A stretch of DNA of 64,000 bases from Amycolatopsis australiensis (GCF_900119165.1 NZ_FPJG01000002.1:1-64000); one strand, 5' to 3'; shown: positions 1-9,815, counted from the stretch's first letter. Numbers and translations: made by a program. The notes: generated from the letters alone by a model not told the origin.

Positions 1-1817
1 GATGATGCTCGTCGTCGTCCTCGACAACGCCGTGTCGGTCCAGCAGGTCCGGCCCCTGATCCCGGCGTCGGCCGGTTGCGTCGTGGTCGTCACCAGCCAC
101 CGGAACCTGGAGGGGCTGTTCAGCGACGGCGCGCAGTTCATCGAGGTCCCGCCGCTGGACCAGGAGCACGCCGAAGTACTGCTGACCGAGCTGCTGGGTA
201 CCGAACGGGCCCGGAAAGACGTCGGCGCGGTGGCCGAGCTGGCACACCTGTGCGGGTGCCTGCCGATCGCCCTGCTCGTGGCGGCGGCGCGGCTGGCTTC
301 CCATCCGAAGTGGCCGGTATCGCGGGTGGTGGAGCAGCTGCGCAACGAACAAGCCCGACTGGCCGCTCTCGATCGATTCTCCGGCACCGAAAACCAGGTA
401 ACGGCGGTACTCGACTGGGCCCGCAACGAGCTTGAGCCCCACGTCGCCGAACTGTACCGACTGCTAGGCCGGCTCCCGGTCCGCGAGTTCGGCGCCGACC
501 TGGCCGCCGCCGTGACCGGCGTGGCCGAGCCGCGCATCACCTTCGCGCTGCAAACGCTGGTCGACGCCAGCCTGCTGGAAGAAGTCCACAACGACCGCTA
601 CCGCTTCCACGACCTCGTGCGGTTGCACGCACGCACCCAGCGCGCCACGACGACGACCACGTCGTGCCGCGCGCAGCACGCTGGTACCTGCGCGAGATGA
701 CCCGCGCGAACCTGGTCGTCATCCCGCTGCGATGGCGGGTCAGTCCCATGGCCGACGAGCTGGCGGACGAGCCGCCGCGTACGCCTCGGACGTCGACGCC
801 CTGGACTGGCTCACCGGCGAACTGCCGAACGTGCTGGCCGTGCTCGAAGACGCCTTCCTCGACCGGCACTACGAACTCGTCTGGCAGCTGTGCGAAGCCC
901 TATGGGAGCTGATGCTCTACCGCAGGCCCTTCGCGGAGTGGCTGCGCTCCCACGAACTCGGCATCATCGCGGCGCAACGCTGCAGCGATCCCGTCGCCGA
1001 GTCGCGATTGCACTACCAGCTGGGCCGGGCCCACCTCGACCTGGACCAGCAGGACCTCGCCGCCCGCGAGAACCAGCTCGCCGTCGACCTCGCGCAGGCC
1101 GCAGGCGACCGGCGCACCGAGTCCGCGGCGCTGGAACAGCTCGGACGCATCGCGCAAGCCCGCAACGACCTCGACACCGCCATCGAGTGCTTCACCGCGA
1201 GCTGCACCTCGAAACGCCCTCGGCATCCCGCGGGTTGCAGCCGCGACCGTCGTCTCGGCGACGCGTACGTGCACGCCGGCCGGTACGACGACGCAGAGTT
1301 GCACCTCATCATCGCCCAGCAGATGTTCGCCGAACTCGCTCCGAAAAGGACGAAGCCCGAACGGCCCTCGGCCTGGCGCGCATCGACGCGCACAGACAGC
1401 GGTTCGACGTCGCGGTCGAGCGATTGAACCGCGCCCGGCTGGTGCTGACCGCTCGGCATCCCCGGCCTACGAGTCAGACGTCCTGCGCGCCTTGGCCGAA
1501 GTCGCGGTCCTGAACGGCAACATCGAACAAGCCCGCAGCTACCTGACCGAGGCAATCGCGCTGGTAAGCGACCTCGGCGGGGTATCGCTGGCCTCGCCAG
1601 CGCCGCGCTCGCCAAGCTCGCGCCAGCGGATGAGGCCGAGATCCCGCGGAACAACGACACACGGCATGACCAGACACCCCCGCATCAGCCCGACGGCGCT
1701 CACCTGCACACTGGACCGACGGCCGGCGAACCTCACCGTCACGGAGGCAACACCATGCAGTTCCCCGGACCTGATCCAGAAACAATGCGACTGGGCAAGC
1801 AACTCGAGGCGCGCTGA
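1..1817 (+). pseudogene. STAND-type (NB-ARC/TPR) regulator, 5'-truncated and frameshifted
   Basis: The window opens inside a gene already in frame. The first ~230 residues resemble the back half of an NB-ARC ATPase: a Walker-B-like VVVLDNAV, then a GCLPIALLVAAARL segment and a winged-helix-like stretch ending RFHDLVRLHA. The frame then changes near 630, 770, 1200-1250, 1345 and 1455, and the pieces in successive frames read as TPR repeats (for example DLAARENQLAVDLAQAAGD and VAVLNGNIEQARSYLTEAI), ending at a TGA at 1815. Such proteins (AfsR/SARP or XRE-STAND type) are transcriptional regulators. At least five shifts make this a decayed gene rather than one sequencing error. The N-terminal DNA-binding part lies outside the window. 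Confidence 0.75.
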
Positions 1818-1822
1818 TCGTC

Positions 1823-2179
1823 GTGGTCGCATCGAACAGCGACCCCCGCCCCCGCCTCGATATCGCCAACACGATGATCGAGCGAGGCCTCTCGGCCGGA
1901 CCGCCGGGCCGAGTACTGGCCATGACCCTGGTCGAGTTGACGATGCAGCACCTCCAGAACGAGACGACCCCCGATCCGTACGGCAAGTTCGCCCAGCACC
2001 TCGTACGCCTCGGCGTCTGCACCGAACTCGACCTCGCAGCAGCCTTCACAGGGCGGGCGCTGAACAGCGGCCTGGCTCAAGGCTGGCTGCCCGCCGAGGT
2101 GTATGACCAGCTTGCAGCGTTCGACGGCGGCGATCCGACCATCCTGGAGATGCTCGCGCAGATCGAGCGCCGGGCGTAA
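1823..2179 (+). CDS. hypothetical protein, 118 aa
   Basis: The GTG start at 1823 lies just past the stop of the decayed regulator. The product is soluble and mostly helical, with no recognised motif; it contains the stretches IANTMIERGLSAGPPGR and DPTILEMLAQIERRA. Codon use is normal for the window and the frame is open to TAA at 2177. It ends 26 bp before a strong palindrome that separates it from a convergent small gene. It may once have been co-transcribed with the regulator upstream. Function unknown. Confidence 0.55.
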   Translation: MVASNSDPRPRLDIANTMIERGLSAGPPGRVLAMTLVELTMQHLQNETTPDPYGKFAQHLVRLGVCTELDLAAAFTGRALNSGLAQGWLPAEVYDQLAAFDGGDPTILEMLAQIERRA

Positions 2180-2205
2180 GCGCCGTGGCCGGTCATCCGG
2201 ACCCG

Positions 2206-2240
2206 GTGGTGGGGTGATCCAGGCTGGATCACCCCACCAC
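2206..2240. terminator. Bidirectional hairpin between convergent genes
   Basis: A 35-bp palindrome with arms GTGGTGGGGTGATCCAG and CTGGATCACCCCACCAC around a single G. It lies between the convergent genes ending at 2179 and 2266. There is no poly-T tail, as is usual in actinomycetes. Its core (2215-2231) is a copy of the dispersed 17-bp repeat of this window. Confidence 0.6.
2215..2231. repeat. Dispersed 17-bp palindrome, copy 1
   Basis: TGATCCAGGCTGGATCA. Intergenic, between convergent genes, and extended by GC-rich arms into a 35-bp hairpin. Confidence 0.85.
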
Positions 2241-2265
2241 GAGGCAGTGCACTGCACACGTTCGG

Positions 2266-2505
2266 TCAGGGCGTGCGCTCGTCGCGGACCGCCACACCCA
2301 TGATCTTCTTCACCAGAGCCGGGTCGAGGTCCGGCATCAGCAGCATCAGCTGATCGAACTCCGGCTGGCCGATCACCTGCACATCGGTCGGCGGCCGCGA
2401 GGGCGGCATCGGCTCGATCGAGACGCCGCCGAAGGGTGTCAGCCGGAAACTGCCCCCCGATCTTTCGGCGCGGCCGTGTCGGCCGGCGAGTTGAACTGTC
2501 ACCAT
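2266..2505 (-). CDS. hypothetical small protein, 79 aa
   Basis: The ATG at 2505 is preceded by GGGGTAGG at good spacing; longer upstream extensions of this frame have no supported start. The product has a basic N-terminus (MVTVQLAGRHGRAERSGG) and an acidic/hydrophobic C-terminal half with QPEFDQLMLLMPDLDP. There is no signal peptide or membrane segment. The proline-rich middle (PMPPSRPPTD) followed by a compact C-terminus is reminiscent of RiPP leader-core layouts, but no maturase is nearby, so that reading is weak. It is convergent with the gene ending at 2179. Confidence 0.55.
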   Translation of the reverse strand: MVTVQLAGRHGRAERSGGSFRLTPFGGVSIEPMPPSRPPTDVQVIGQPEFDQLMLLMPDLDPALVKKIMGVAVRDERTP

Positions 2506-2819
2506 CGATCCTACCCCTTGATCGTCCCGATCCTGGTCCTGAGGAGACGACCGGCCGTCTGCGCCGGATCGTTGCCGCGCGCCGGTCGCGGCGGGCCCGC
2601 TGCGACCTTCCCCGAAGCGGAGCGGTGTACCGACCCCCTGCGCCAGTACTCCGCACCGCGCTCGTGAAGTCCGAATTACCGGACCGCCCTGCCGTCGAAC
2701 GCGTGATCGTCTCGACGTAGCAACAATAGGCGCAAAGCGGCAACTGTCAACGCAATGCGGGGCATTCGGTGTCATGTTTTTGTCCGACGATGCGCTAATG
2801 GCGAAGAGGCTAGCGCGGA

Positions 2820-2840
2820 GTAGCGCAGTGAGGGCGCTAC
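2820..2840. promoter_or_regulatory. Short inverted repeat in the 2.5-3.3 kb intergenic region
   Basis: GTAGCGC, 7-nt loop, GCGCTAC: a perfect 7-bp inverted repeat in the ~790-bp gap between the small leftward gene (start 2505) and the P450 gene (start 3297). The gap is less GC-rich than its surroundings and holds no convincing ORF; besides this repeat and the CCTACGTAGT pair at 3049-3080 I see nothing else in it. Confidence 0.35.
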
Positions 2841-3048
2841 GTGCGCGCACGCCCCGTGTCGAAGCCGTCGATAGGTCCCGCTGACCAGCAGGTCCCTGCG
2901 AAGCATCATGAGTATTGCAAGTTGCATTAATGCATCGACGGCCCGGTCGGCTGATCGAAAAGGGTCCCACTTCCGCGATTAATCGCCAAGGCCTGCAGTC
3001 CAGGTAAAAAGGGGGTTCTTAATCGCCTCCGTAGCGCTTTCCGATTTT

Positions 3049-3080
3049 CCTACGTAGTGCCGTGAAAATCCCTACGTAGT
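3049..3080 (+). promoter_or_regulatory. Paired CCTACGTAGT operator-like sites upstream of the P450 gene
   Basis: CCTACGTAGT occurs at 3049-3058 and again at 3071-3080, 22 bp apart (about two helical turns), and each contains the 8-bp palindrome CTACGTAG. A partial third copy (CCGTAGTAG) follows near 3097. The spacing suits cooperative binding of a dimeric regulator. The pair lies about 215 bp before the P450 start. Confidence 0.5.
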
Positions 3081-3296
3081 CGATTTAGTTCTATTTCCGT
3101 AGTAGCGACGATGAATCGAACCGGGCGATCGCCGATGCTGAAGTTCGGCACGCCTCACCACTGCGTGCCGGACGAGGGGAAGCACCACCGCGTGGCCGGG
3201 GGCCACCGCGCGAATCCACGACGCATCACGCGGGGCGCCTTCCACGCCGAGCAGATCCCGTCTCGGCGGAGCCACCGTGCACCACAGGAGAACCAG

Positions 3297-4523
3297 ATGA
3301 CCCTCACCGCCGGCTTCTTCGGTTCCGACTACTGGACCGATCCGCTGATGGTTGGCGACCGAGAGCGCGAGCGCGCCGCCGTCGTTGCCGCCACTCTGCC
3401 CGACGGGCTCCCAGTCTGGGTGATCACGCGCTTCGACGACGCACGCGCGGCCCTTGACGACCCGAGGCTCAGCAAAGACAGCGCGGCCCTGGTCAAAGCG
3501 ATCCAGCACCAGCTTGAGGCCGCAGGCTACGGCGACCGGAATCCCTCGGGCATGTTCGGCCCGCACGTCCTGTTCAGCGACCCGCCCCGCCACACCCGGC
3601 TACGCAAGCTGCTGATGTACGCCTTCACCACCAAGCGCGTCAAAGCGCTCGAACCGGTCTTCCGGAACATGACCGCCGACCTGGTGGCCAACCTGCCCCT
3701 CCACGAGGAGGTCGACCTGATCAGCCAGGTCGCCGTCCCGCTGCCGCTCGCCGTGATCTGCGAACTCCTGGGCGTACCGGCCGACGCCCGCGAGCCGTTG
3801 CGCCCCCTCGTGGATGCCATCAACCTCAACGACCCGGCCACGGCCCCGGCCGCCTCCGACCAGCTCGTCGGCTTCTTCACCGACCTCATCGAGCACAAGC
3901 GCCGAAAGCCCGGTGACGACCTGGTCTCTGCGCTGATCCACGTCGACGACGGTCAGCCAGACAAGCTCGCTGACGACGAACTGCTCGGCACGCTCTTCCT
4001 GCTCCTTAACGCCGGCCACGACACCACCGCGAACCTCATCGGCAACACCCTGCGAGCGCTGCTGCAGGACCGCAGGTATCGATGGCGGCTGGTCCACGAA
4101 CACCCCGAGCTCATCCCGAACGTCGTCGACGAAGTCCTGCGCTACGACAGCCCCGTCCGGATGGCCACGCACCGCGTCGTCGCCGAGCCCGTCGAGTACG
4201 GCGGGATCACCCTGCTCCCCGGCGAGATCGTGCTCATCTCCCTGCACAGCGCCAACCGAGACCCACGCCAATTCGGCGAGCACGCCGCCCAACTCGACCT
4301 GCACCGCGACCGCCACGACCTCCGGCACCTCGGCTTCGGGTACGGGCTGCACCGATGCCTCGGCGCAACCCTCGGCCGCATGGAAGCCGAAGTCACGATC
4401 GAAACGTTCGCGCGTGCCTTCCCCCGCGCCGTATTGCTCGACCAAGCCGAACTCCGCCGGCGGCGAAGCCCGATCATGAACGGCTGGGACCGGCTGCCGA
4501 CGCTGCTCGACGTCGGGCACTGA
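3297..4523 (+). CDS. Cytochrome P450, 408 aa
   Basis: Soluble bacterial class I P450 mono-oxygenase, which would take electrons from a ferredoxin and reductase not seen in the window. The ATG at 3297 follows AGGAGA; the in-frame upstream extension is not needed. Family landmarks are intact: I-helix AGHDTTAN (about 239-246), K-helix EVLR (E279-R282), and the haem loop FGYGLHRCLG with the proximal thiolate Cys354. The FSDPPRHTRLRKL C-helix region is also typical. Length is standard for CYP105/107-like enzymes. No neighbouring biosynthetic genes indicate a substrate. It stands alone, upstream of a hairpin shared with the convergent LuxR-type gene, and may be controlled by the CCTACGTAGT pair upstream. 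Confidence 0.93.
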   Translation: MTLTAGFFGSDYWTDPLMVGDRERERAAVVAATLPDGLPVWVITRFDDARAALDDPRLSKDSAALVKAIQHQLEAAGYGDRNPSGMFGPHVLFSDPPRHTRLRKLLMYAFTTKRVKALEPVFRNMTADLVANLPLHEEVDLISQVAVPLPLAVICELLGVPADAREPLRPLVDAINLNDPATAPAASDQLVGFFTDLIEHKRRKPGDDLVSALIHVDDGQPDKLADDELLGTLFLLLNAGHDTTANLIGNTLRALLQDRRYRWRLVHEHPELIPNVVDEVLRYDSPVRMATHRVVAEPVEYGGITLLPGEIVLISLHSANRDPRQFGEHAAQLDLHRDRHDLRHLGFGYGLHRCLGATLGRMEAEVTIETFARAFPRAVLLDQAELRRRRSPIMNGWDRLPTLLDVGH

Positions 4524-4528
4524 CCGAC

Positions 4529-4555
4529 GGAGGTGATGCAGGCGGGATCACCTCC
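4529..4555. terminator. Bidirectional hairpin between P450 and LuxR-type gene
   Basis: Arms GGAGGTGAT and ATCACCTCC flank a short loop, 6 bp after the P450 stop and 10 bp before the convergent regulator stop. The core is a copy of the dispersed 17-bp repeat. Confidence 0.6.
4534..4550. repeat. Dispersed 17-bp palindrome, copy 2
   Basis: TGATGCAGGCGGGATCA, intergenic between convergent genes; core of the hairpin at 4529-4555. Confidence 0.85.
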
Positions 4556-4564
4556 GGGCCGCGA

Positions 4565-6909
4565 TCAGCGTCGCTGGTGCTCTTCGAACCACTCGCGGAT
4601 CTTGAGCACCCGGCCACGGCGCCCTTCACCGCGCGCGCCCAGCTTGTTCGCGACGTGCTGTACGTGCGTCTCCGCGGTCCGCTGCGTCACCCCCAGCCGC
4701 TCGGCAATCTCCTTGTTCGCCAGTCCCTCCGCGAGCAACCGGGCCACCTCGAACTCCCGCTCGGTCAGCCGGTTGGGACGCTCGTCCTTGACCACCGGCG
4801 CCGGCGGGGCGGATAAGGTCTCCAAAGCCAGCTCGATGACCTTGCCGCGGCTCAGCCCGAGCCCGATCTCCCGTTCGGTCGGCAACGAGTCCAGTTCGCG
4901 GCGCAGAAGGTCCTCTGTCTGGCGCTGCAGCTCCCAGAAGGGCAGCAGGGCCGGAACGATCACCTCAGCTTCTTGCTGGAATTTCGCCACGCCGGCCAGC
5001 GACCTCGCCGCGCGTGCCAACCGTCCCAGCCGCGCCGCGAGCAGGGCGATCAACCAGATTGTCCAGAGTAGGCCCCACTTGTCGCCCATCTCGTGCTGCG
5101 CGGCCAAGGCCTCCTGCGCCAGCTGCACCGCCCGGCCGAGGTCCGCGCCGAACAGCATTTCCACCAGCGCGCACGTCCACTTGGCCCAGGAGATGCACCA
5201 GGCGGCGCCGGCGGTTTCGGCGTCCTCCAGTAGCCGGGCACTCTCCCGCACGGCGACGTCGCGCAGGCCCAGCATCGCCGCGGCCATCGACCTGAACAAG
5301 CGGGCCATCCAGGCGTCGCCCGGAGCGTCGTTGTCGAGGAACCAGCGTTCGGCCTGCTCGAACAGCTCGATCGACTGCCGAGCCACGCTCAAGTCGCGCT
5401 CGAAGAGCCACAATCGGGTCGCCCGCGCGTAGAGCAGCGGCCCGAAGTCGTGGAAGCAGCCGAGTGTCCGGGCCGCCGCCTCCGCTGCCACCAGCAACGT
5501 ATCGGCGCGCTCGCGGTCTCCCTGGCACAGCGCCACAGTGGCGGTGAAGCTCAGCGCGCTCACCAGCGTGTGACTCGGCTCGTCGGGATGCCACCGGCGG
5601 GCGGCTTCCAGCATCAGGTTGCTCTCGCTCAACCGGCCGGTGAAGTAGAACAGCCGTGTCCGCGCGACGTTGTTGAACAGGTCCATGCCCTGCAGCACCG
5701 TGCGCGGGTTCGCCAACCGGGTTTCCTGGGCCACGCGCAGGTTCGGCAACGCGGCGCTCAAGCGGCCGAGCCAGCCGGTTTCGTCGTGCCCGAACCAGTT
5801 CCGGGCACCTTCGATGGCAAGCGCTTCGTAGTGGTCTGCGTGCCGTTCGCGTATTTCGTCGGCTTCCTCGTCGCTCAGCTGCTCGTACGCGAACGCCCGA
5901 ATCGACTCCCACAGCCTGAATCGCAGCCCGTCGTGGTGGCGCTCCGCGACCATGAACGACCGCTTGTGCAACCCGTTCAGCAGGTCGGCGATGACGTCCT
6001 GATTCCCAAGGTCCGCGCCGAGCGCCGCTGCGTCGTCAAGCTCGAAGCTGCCTTCCAACAGCGAAAGCCGCGTCAGCATCCGCTGCTCCGCATCGCCAAG
6101 CAGGCCGTAGGACCAGCTGACCGTCCATTCCAGCTTCCGGTGGCTGCGCTTGGCCGAGGTCCCCCGCCCAGGCTCAGCAGGTTGGTGCGCGTGACCAAGC
6201 TGGCCAACGAGACCGTGTCCATCCGGCCGGCGATCAGCTCGATCGCCAGCGGCATCCGATCGACCCGGTTGACGACCGTGCGCGCGTTGTCGTCGTCGAC
6301 GGGTGGGATGACGACGTTGATGTTGCTCGCGCGCTCGCGCAGCAACTGCAGCGCCTCGTCCTCCGACAGCGGCGGCACATCCAGCCACGACTCGCCCTCC
6401 ACCCGGATCGCGGCCTGACTGGTGGTGACGATCTGCAGGTCCTCCGCCGCCTCCAGCAGGGTGCGGACCAGCTGCGCCAGAGCGCTGTCTTCCTCGTCGT
6501 CAACCAGGTGCTCGCAGTTGTCGAGCATCAGCAGCTGACGCTTGGTCCTCAGGTGGGCGATGAGCCGGGCCGCTCCGTGCCTCGCGGAGTTCGCCGGAAT
6601 GCCCAGCGCCTCGGCTACAGCCGACTCGAGTTCGTTCGAGCGCACGTTCGTCAGCTCGACCAGCACCACGCCGTCGCGGTACACGCCTTCCTGCTGGATC
6701 ACGGAGCCGAGCCGGCGCATGAGTCGGGTCTTGCCGATCCCGCCGGGACCCTTCAGCGTGAGCAGCCGGGTGGATTTCAGGAGTTCGCGTGCGGCCCGCA
6801 GCTCGTGATCGCGGCCGACGAACGTCGACAGGTCGGCGCGCAACAGCGGCGCCGGTTGGCCCTCGGCTTCGTGGCCGCCTCCCGGCGGCCCCTCGCCGTC
6901 CTTCTTCAT
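4565..6909 (-). pseudogene. LuxR-family STAND (LAL-like) transcriptional regulator with one frameshift
   Basis: Large ATP-dependent regulator. The first part, from ATG 6909, has FVGRDHEL, a P-loop (LKGPGGIGKTRLMRRLG) and a Walker-B-like LLMLDNCEHLV, as in NB-ARC/AAA regulators. The second part carries a helical-repeat region and ends in a LuxR helix-turn-helix (LTEREFEVARLLAEGLANKE...). The two parts lie in different frames and join near 6160-6170, at a run of Cs/Gs where the protein should read NLLSLGGGTSAKRSHRK. A single shift in a homopolymer could be a sequencing error or a real inactivation. Restored length is about 780 aa. It lies directly downstream of the XRE regulator on the same strand. 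Confidence 0.8.
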
Positions 6910-7094
6910 CGACGCATAACTGCCCAGCACTCGTGCACTCCCCCAGGTCCCTACGGCCTCGGCATCACCGCGGCGGCATACACCCGCCCTCCCGACCACC
7001 ACCATAACGTGCTCCACCGACAATCACCGCAGGTCAGCGACACCGTGAACCGGCGAGTTGCAGGTGGCAACCTCACGCGGTTATGCAGGCCGAA

Positions 7095-7643
7095 TCAGGT
7101 CGGCTCACTGCGTCCGCGGTAGCGCGACGCGGCGTCGAGCACCGCCACGGCCGCCTGCAGATCCGCCTCGTCAAGAGAAAGCATCAGCGTCAGCGCACCG
7201 CGAAGGGCAGGTCGATCGCTCATCGCAGCGACGACCTCCGCGACCAGGTGCGTGTCAGCAGGCTCGGTGTTGCGCAGCAGCTGCAGCGCCAGCTCCCGAG
7301 TCCGTGGATCGCGGAGGGCCACCGCGGTGTCGATCTCGCGGATGATCTTGACGCTTTCCTCGTCGTCGAAGAAGTAGCTGGCTGGCACGTGGAAAAACGA
7401 CGCCAGCCCCTGCAGCACGATCCGGGTGGGGTTCTCCTTCCTGTTGTTGATCATGGCCCCGACGTACGCATAGTCCACCGACTTGCCGGTCAACTTGGTG
7501 ACCCCCGCGGCGATGTCCTGCTGCGTATATTTCTTGCCGTCCGGCCGGCGGACGTGCTCGATCAGGTAGCGGATGCGCTCACCCATGGTGGGAATCGGTC
7601 GGCCGCTCACTTCGACCGCCGACGTCTTCGTGCCGCCCGTCAC
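7095..7643 (-). CDS. XRE/EspR-like transcriptional regulator, 182 aa
   Basis: Helix-turn-helix regulator. The chosen GTG at 7643 is preceded by GAGGAGG; the ORF extends upstream but only to a TTG without a ribosome-binding site. The N-terminal half reads TMGERIRYLIEHV then YTQQDIAAGVTKLTG..VDYAYVGAMINNRKENPT and LASFFHVPASYFF, the pattern of EspR-type proteins, in which a longer helix 1-turn-helix precedes the recognition helix and FFxVPxxYFF follows. The C-terminal half is helical, for dimerisation. EspR-like proteins act as local or nucleoid-scale regulators. It is probably co-oriented with the LuxR-type gene downstream. Confidence 0.8.
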   Translation of the reverse strand: MTGGTKTSAVEVSGRPIPTMGERIRYLIEHVRRPDGKKYTQQDIAAGVTKLTGKSVDYAYVGAMINNRKENPTRIVLQGLASFFHVPASYFFDDEESVKIIREIDTAVALRDPRTRELALQLLRNTEPADTHLVAEVVAAMSDRPALRGALTLMLSLDEADLQAAVAVLDAASRYRGRSEPT

Positions 7644-7708
7644 CGCATCCTCCTCGGTCGACCCTGCCGGGACTAACAGCTCCCTGACCTGCGAAATGCT
7701 GAGTCTGG

Positions 7709-7736
7709 TTGACAACTAGCGAAACTCGTCTATCTT
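7709..7736 (+). promoter_or_regulatory. Possible sigma-A-type promoter
   Basis: TTGACA (7709-7714), 16-bp spacer, TATCTT (7731-7736), facing right. The next rightward gene starts at 8073, giving a long leader of about 330 nt. It lies in the gap between the XRE regulator and that gene and may overlap the regulator's own leftward promoter. Confidence 0.4.
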
Positions 7737-8026
7737 CGATGGAAATACTAACCAGAGTCCGCATCCGAGGGGAAGCGTTCTCCAGGATCATCGCGAACTT
7801 GCGCGCCAGTGTCGAACTGGCGGCCTGCGCTTCGACGAGCCTCGCGGCCTGCCGGACCAGGAACGACCACCGTCACAAGATCCACTGCGTGCCGTAGACG
7901 ACTCCGCGGGATGGAGCCGTCCACGGCGTAGCTGGGCCGTGCCGCCTCGCGGCCCTCGACGGCCACCGGCCGGGTAGCCACACCAAGATGGCAGCACCCC
8001 GGCCGGTGGTCAGCCCTGAAAACCGG

Positions 8027-8043
8027 TGATGCAGCCCGCATCA
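8027..8043. repeat. Dispersed 17-bp palindrome, copy 3
   Basis: TGATGCAGCCCGCATCA, 30 bp upstream of the gene starting at 8073 and in its presumed leader. Confidence 0.85.
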
Positions 8044-8072
8044 CCGCGAGCGGACCTTTGGGGGGAACGTTC

Positions 8073-8903
8073 ATGTCACCGCACACCTGGCTCCATCGCC
8101 GCGACCGGCTCTTTCTTCGAATCGGCCGCCGAACCGAGCCAGTTCCCGAGCCGATCGAAGGGCTCCTGCTCCACGGGCCCGGCGACCTCACAGCCGACGT
8201 CGGCGCCGACCTTCTGCGCCTCGACGGCACCCTCGTCGCGCTCGCGCGCCGCCTGCGGGCCGACGCCGAAGCCGCCGCCCGCCAGATCACCCGGGACCAC
8301 GGCGGCCGAAGCGAGCGAGCCCGCGCCGGCATCACGCGCTCCCGCGTCGACGCCGTCGCCGGGCACACGCGCATCGTCGAGCAACTCGACGACGTCACCC
8401 TCACCACCGAGATGCTCCGCGAGTTCGTCACCAGCCTCGCCGCGGACGGCCTCCTGCGCGACGCCGCCGCCGGCTGGAAACGCAACCCCGAGCCCCCAGC
8501 CCACGTCGAGGTCATCCTCGACGAGTTCCTCGCCGCGCAGCTCGACCGCCGCCGCGCCCGCCCCGACGGCTGGGGTGGCACTGCGCTGGCCGGCATCGAG
8601 GAATTCGGCGCACACTGGCGCCGCGAACCCGACGACGACCCCAGCGAACTGCCCCCGACCTACCTCACCGGCAGCTGGGCGCTCGGCTACCTGCCGTCCA
8701 CCGCCGAGGTCTACGCCGTCCGCCGAGCCGACGGCCCACACACTTTCTGGCTGCTAGGCACCGGCTTCGCCACGTTCGACCAGGTCGCCGCCGTCCTCGC
8801 GCCGATCCTGCCGAAAATGCGCTGCCCCAACTCCTTGATCCTCGCCGCCGACACCATCCACGCGGCACGACGCCCAGTGCACTCGCACGCCGAAGCCGGA
8901 TGA
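8073..8903 (+). CDS. hypothetical protein, 276 aa
   Basis: The ATG at 8073 follows a GGGGGG ribosome-binding site; an in-frame TTG lies 15 bp earlier. Soluble and rich in charged residues. The N-terminal third is basic and helical (LARRLRADAEAAARQITRDHGG), the middle has TTEMLREFVTSLAADGLLRDA, and the C-terminal third (VYAVRRADGPHTFWLLGTGF) is more beta-rich and could be a small globular domain. No catalytic motif recognised. It is followed by a strong terminator hairpin, so it is probably monocistronic. Confidence 0.65.
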   Translation: MSPHTWLHRRDRLFLRIGRRTEPVPEPIEGLLLHGPGDLTADVGADLLRLDGTLVALARRLRADAEAAARQITRDHGGRSERARAGITRSRVDAVAGHTRIVEQLDDVTLTTEMLREFVTSLAADGLLRDAAAGWKRNPEPPAHVEVILDEFLAAQLDRRRARPDGWGGTALAGIEEFGAHWRREPDDDPSELPPTYLTGSWALGYLPSTAEVYAVRRADGPHTFWLLGTGFATFDQVAAVLAPILPKMRCPNSLILAADTIHAARRPVHSHAEAG

Positions 8904-8987
8904 CGCAGCGGCCATCGCCCGGGACACCCCGGAGCCTCCAAGCCCGAGCGCGCGGTGACCGTGACCACCGCGGTGCTCACCCCCCTC

Positions 8988-9022
8988 GTCGCTGCACCGT
9001 CCACCCTGGACGGTGCAGCGAC
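8988..9022 (+). terminator. Strong hairpin terminator
   Basis: A perfect 16-bp stem starting GTCGCTGCACCG with a CCC loop, 85 bp after the stop of the 8073 gene and 22 bp before the lipoprotein start. Confidence 0.75.
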
Positions 9023-9043
9023 GAGCAACCCCAGAAGGACAAC

Positions 9044-9481
9044 ATGAAGAGCCGCAACGACACCACCCGCCCCCCGGCGCGACGGCATCGGCGCGCTCTT
9101 CTCGCGGTCGCCGGCGTCGCGGCCGCCGCGCTCGCAGGATGCTCCAACTCGCCTCCGCCCGCTCCTGCTCCCCCGCCGCCGATCCCGCCTGCATCACCGG
9201 TTCCACTACCGCCGCCGGGCACCGACGGTCCGGAACTGACGATCGACGGGCAGGTCACCTGGACGATGCCCCACCCAGGATGCGTTCAACTGGCCATCGG
9301 CTCACAGGTTTTCACCCTGGTCGGACCGGCCGCAGAGAGCCGGTCCGGCGCAGTCCGCGCAGGAACCGCGCCGCACTCCGAACGCGTGCGGATCACCGGC
9401 TACGTCGCCCGCGTCGGCGCGTCGGTCTGCGGCGCGCAGCGAAACCTCGTCGCACAACGAATCGAACCCACCACCGGATAA
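9044..9481 (+). CDS. Secreted lipoprotein, 145 aa
   Basis: ATG 9044 follows AGAAGGA. The product starts with a basic n-region (MKSRNDTTRPPARRHRRA), a hydrophobic h-region and a lipobox LAGC, so it should be lipidated and anchored outside the membrane. A proline-rich linker (PPPAPAPPPPIPPASPVPLP) leads to an ~85-residue beta-rich domain with two cysteines (HPGCVQLAIG and ASVCGAQ) that could pair. Function unknown; this class of small actinomycete lipoproteins is common near cell-envelope genes, which fits the protease and L,D-transpeptidase downstream. A copy of the dispersed repeat lies inside the linker-coding part. Confidence 0.75.
   Translation: MKSRNDTTRPPARRHRRALLAVAGVAAAALAGCSNSPPPAPAPPPPIPPASPVPLPPPGTDGPELTIDGQVTWTMPHPGCVQLAIGSQVFTLVGPAAESRSGAVRAGTAPHSERVRITGYVARVGASVCGAQRNLVAQRIEPTTG
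9180..9196. repeat. Dispersed 17-bp palindrome, copy 4
   Basis: CGATCCCGCCTGCATCA, within the proline-rich linker region of the lipoprotein gene. Confidence 0.75.
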
Positions 9482-9815
9482 TTCCAAAAACGCAAAAGTG
9501 CCACTCTTCACCTCGATCTAAATTCCGCGATCGAGGCCCTTGGCGTGCGCCGAAAACCGTCGAATAATCCGGCAAAAAATGACTGCCGAAATGGTTGACA
9601 CCGCGAGTGAGGCCGATGCAAGGTGATGACGTCCGGCAAGCATAGCTGCTGGTCAGGTCGGCAACCTTGCTGGCCGACACCGAGGGGGACCCGCGGTCAC
9701 CGCAGGAAATCGACCCGATCGACGCGTCCATCGGTCGAAATCTCTTGCATGCACACAACGGCAATTCGTCAGCGGGCTCGGTGCGTCGGAAAAGACAACG
9801 AAACGGGAGCCATTC

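Noticed and set aside
5450..7122. Long plus-strand frames opposite the LuxR-type regulator
   Set aside because: The minus strand encodes recognisable P-loop and LuxR HTH motifs in two frames; the plus frames have none.
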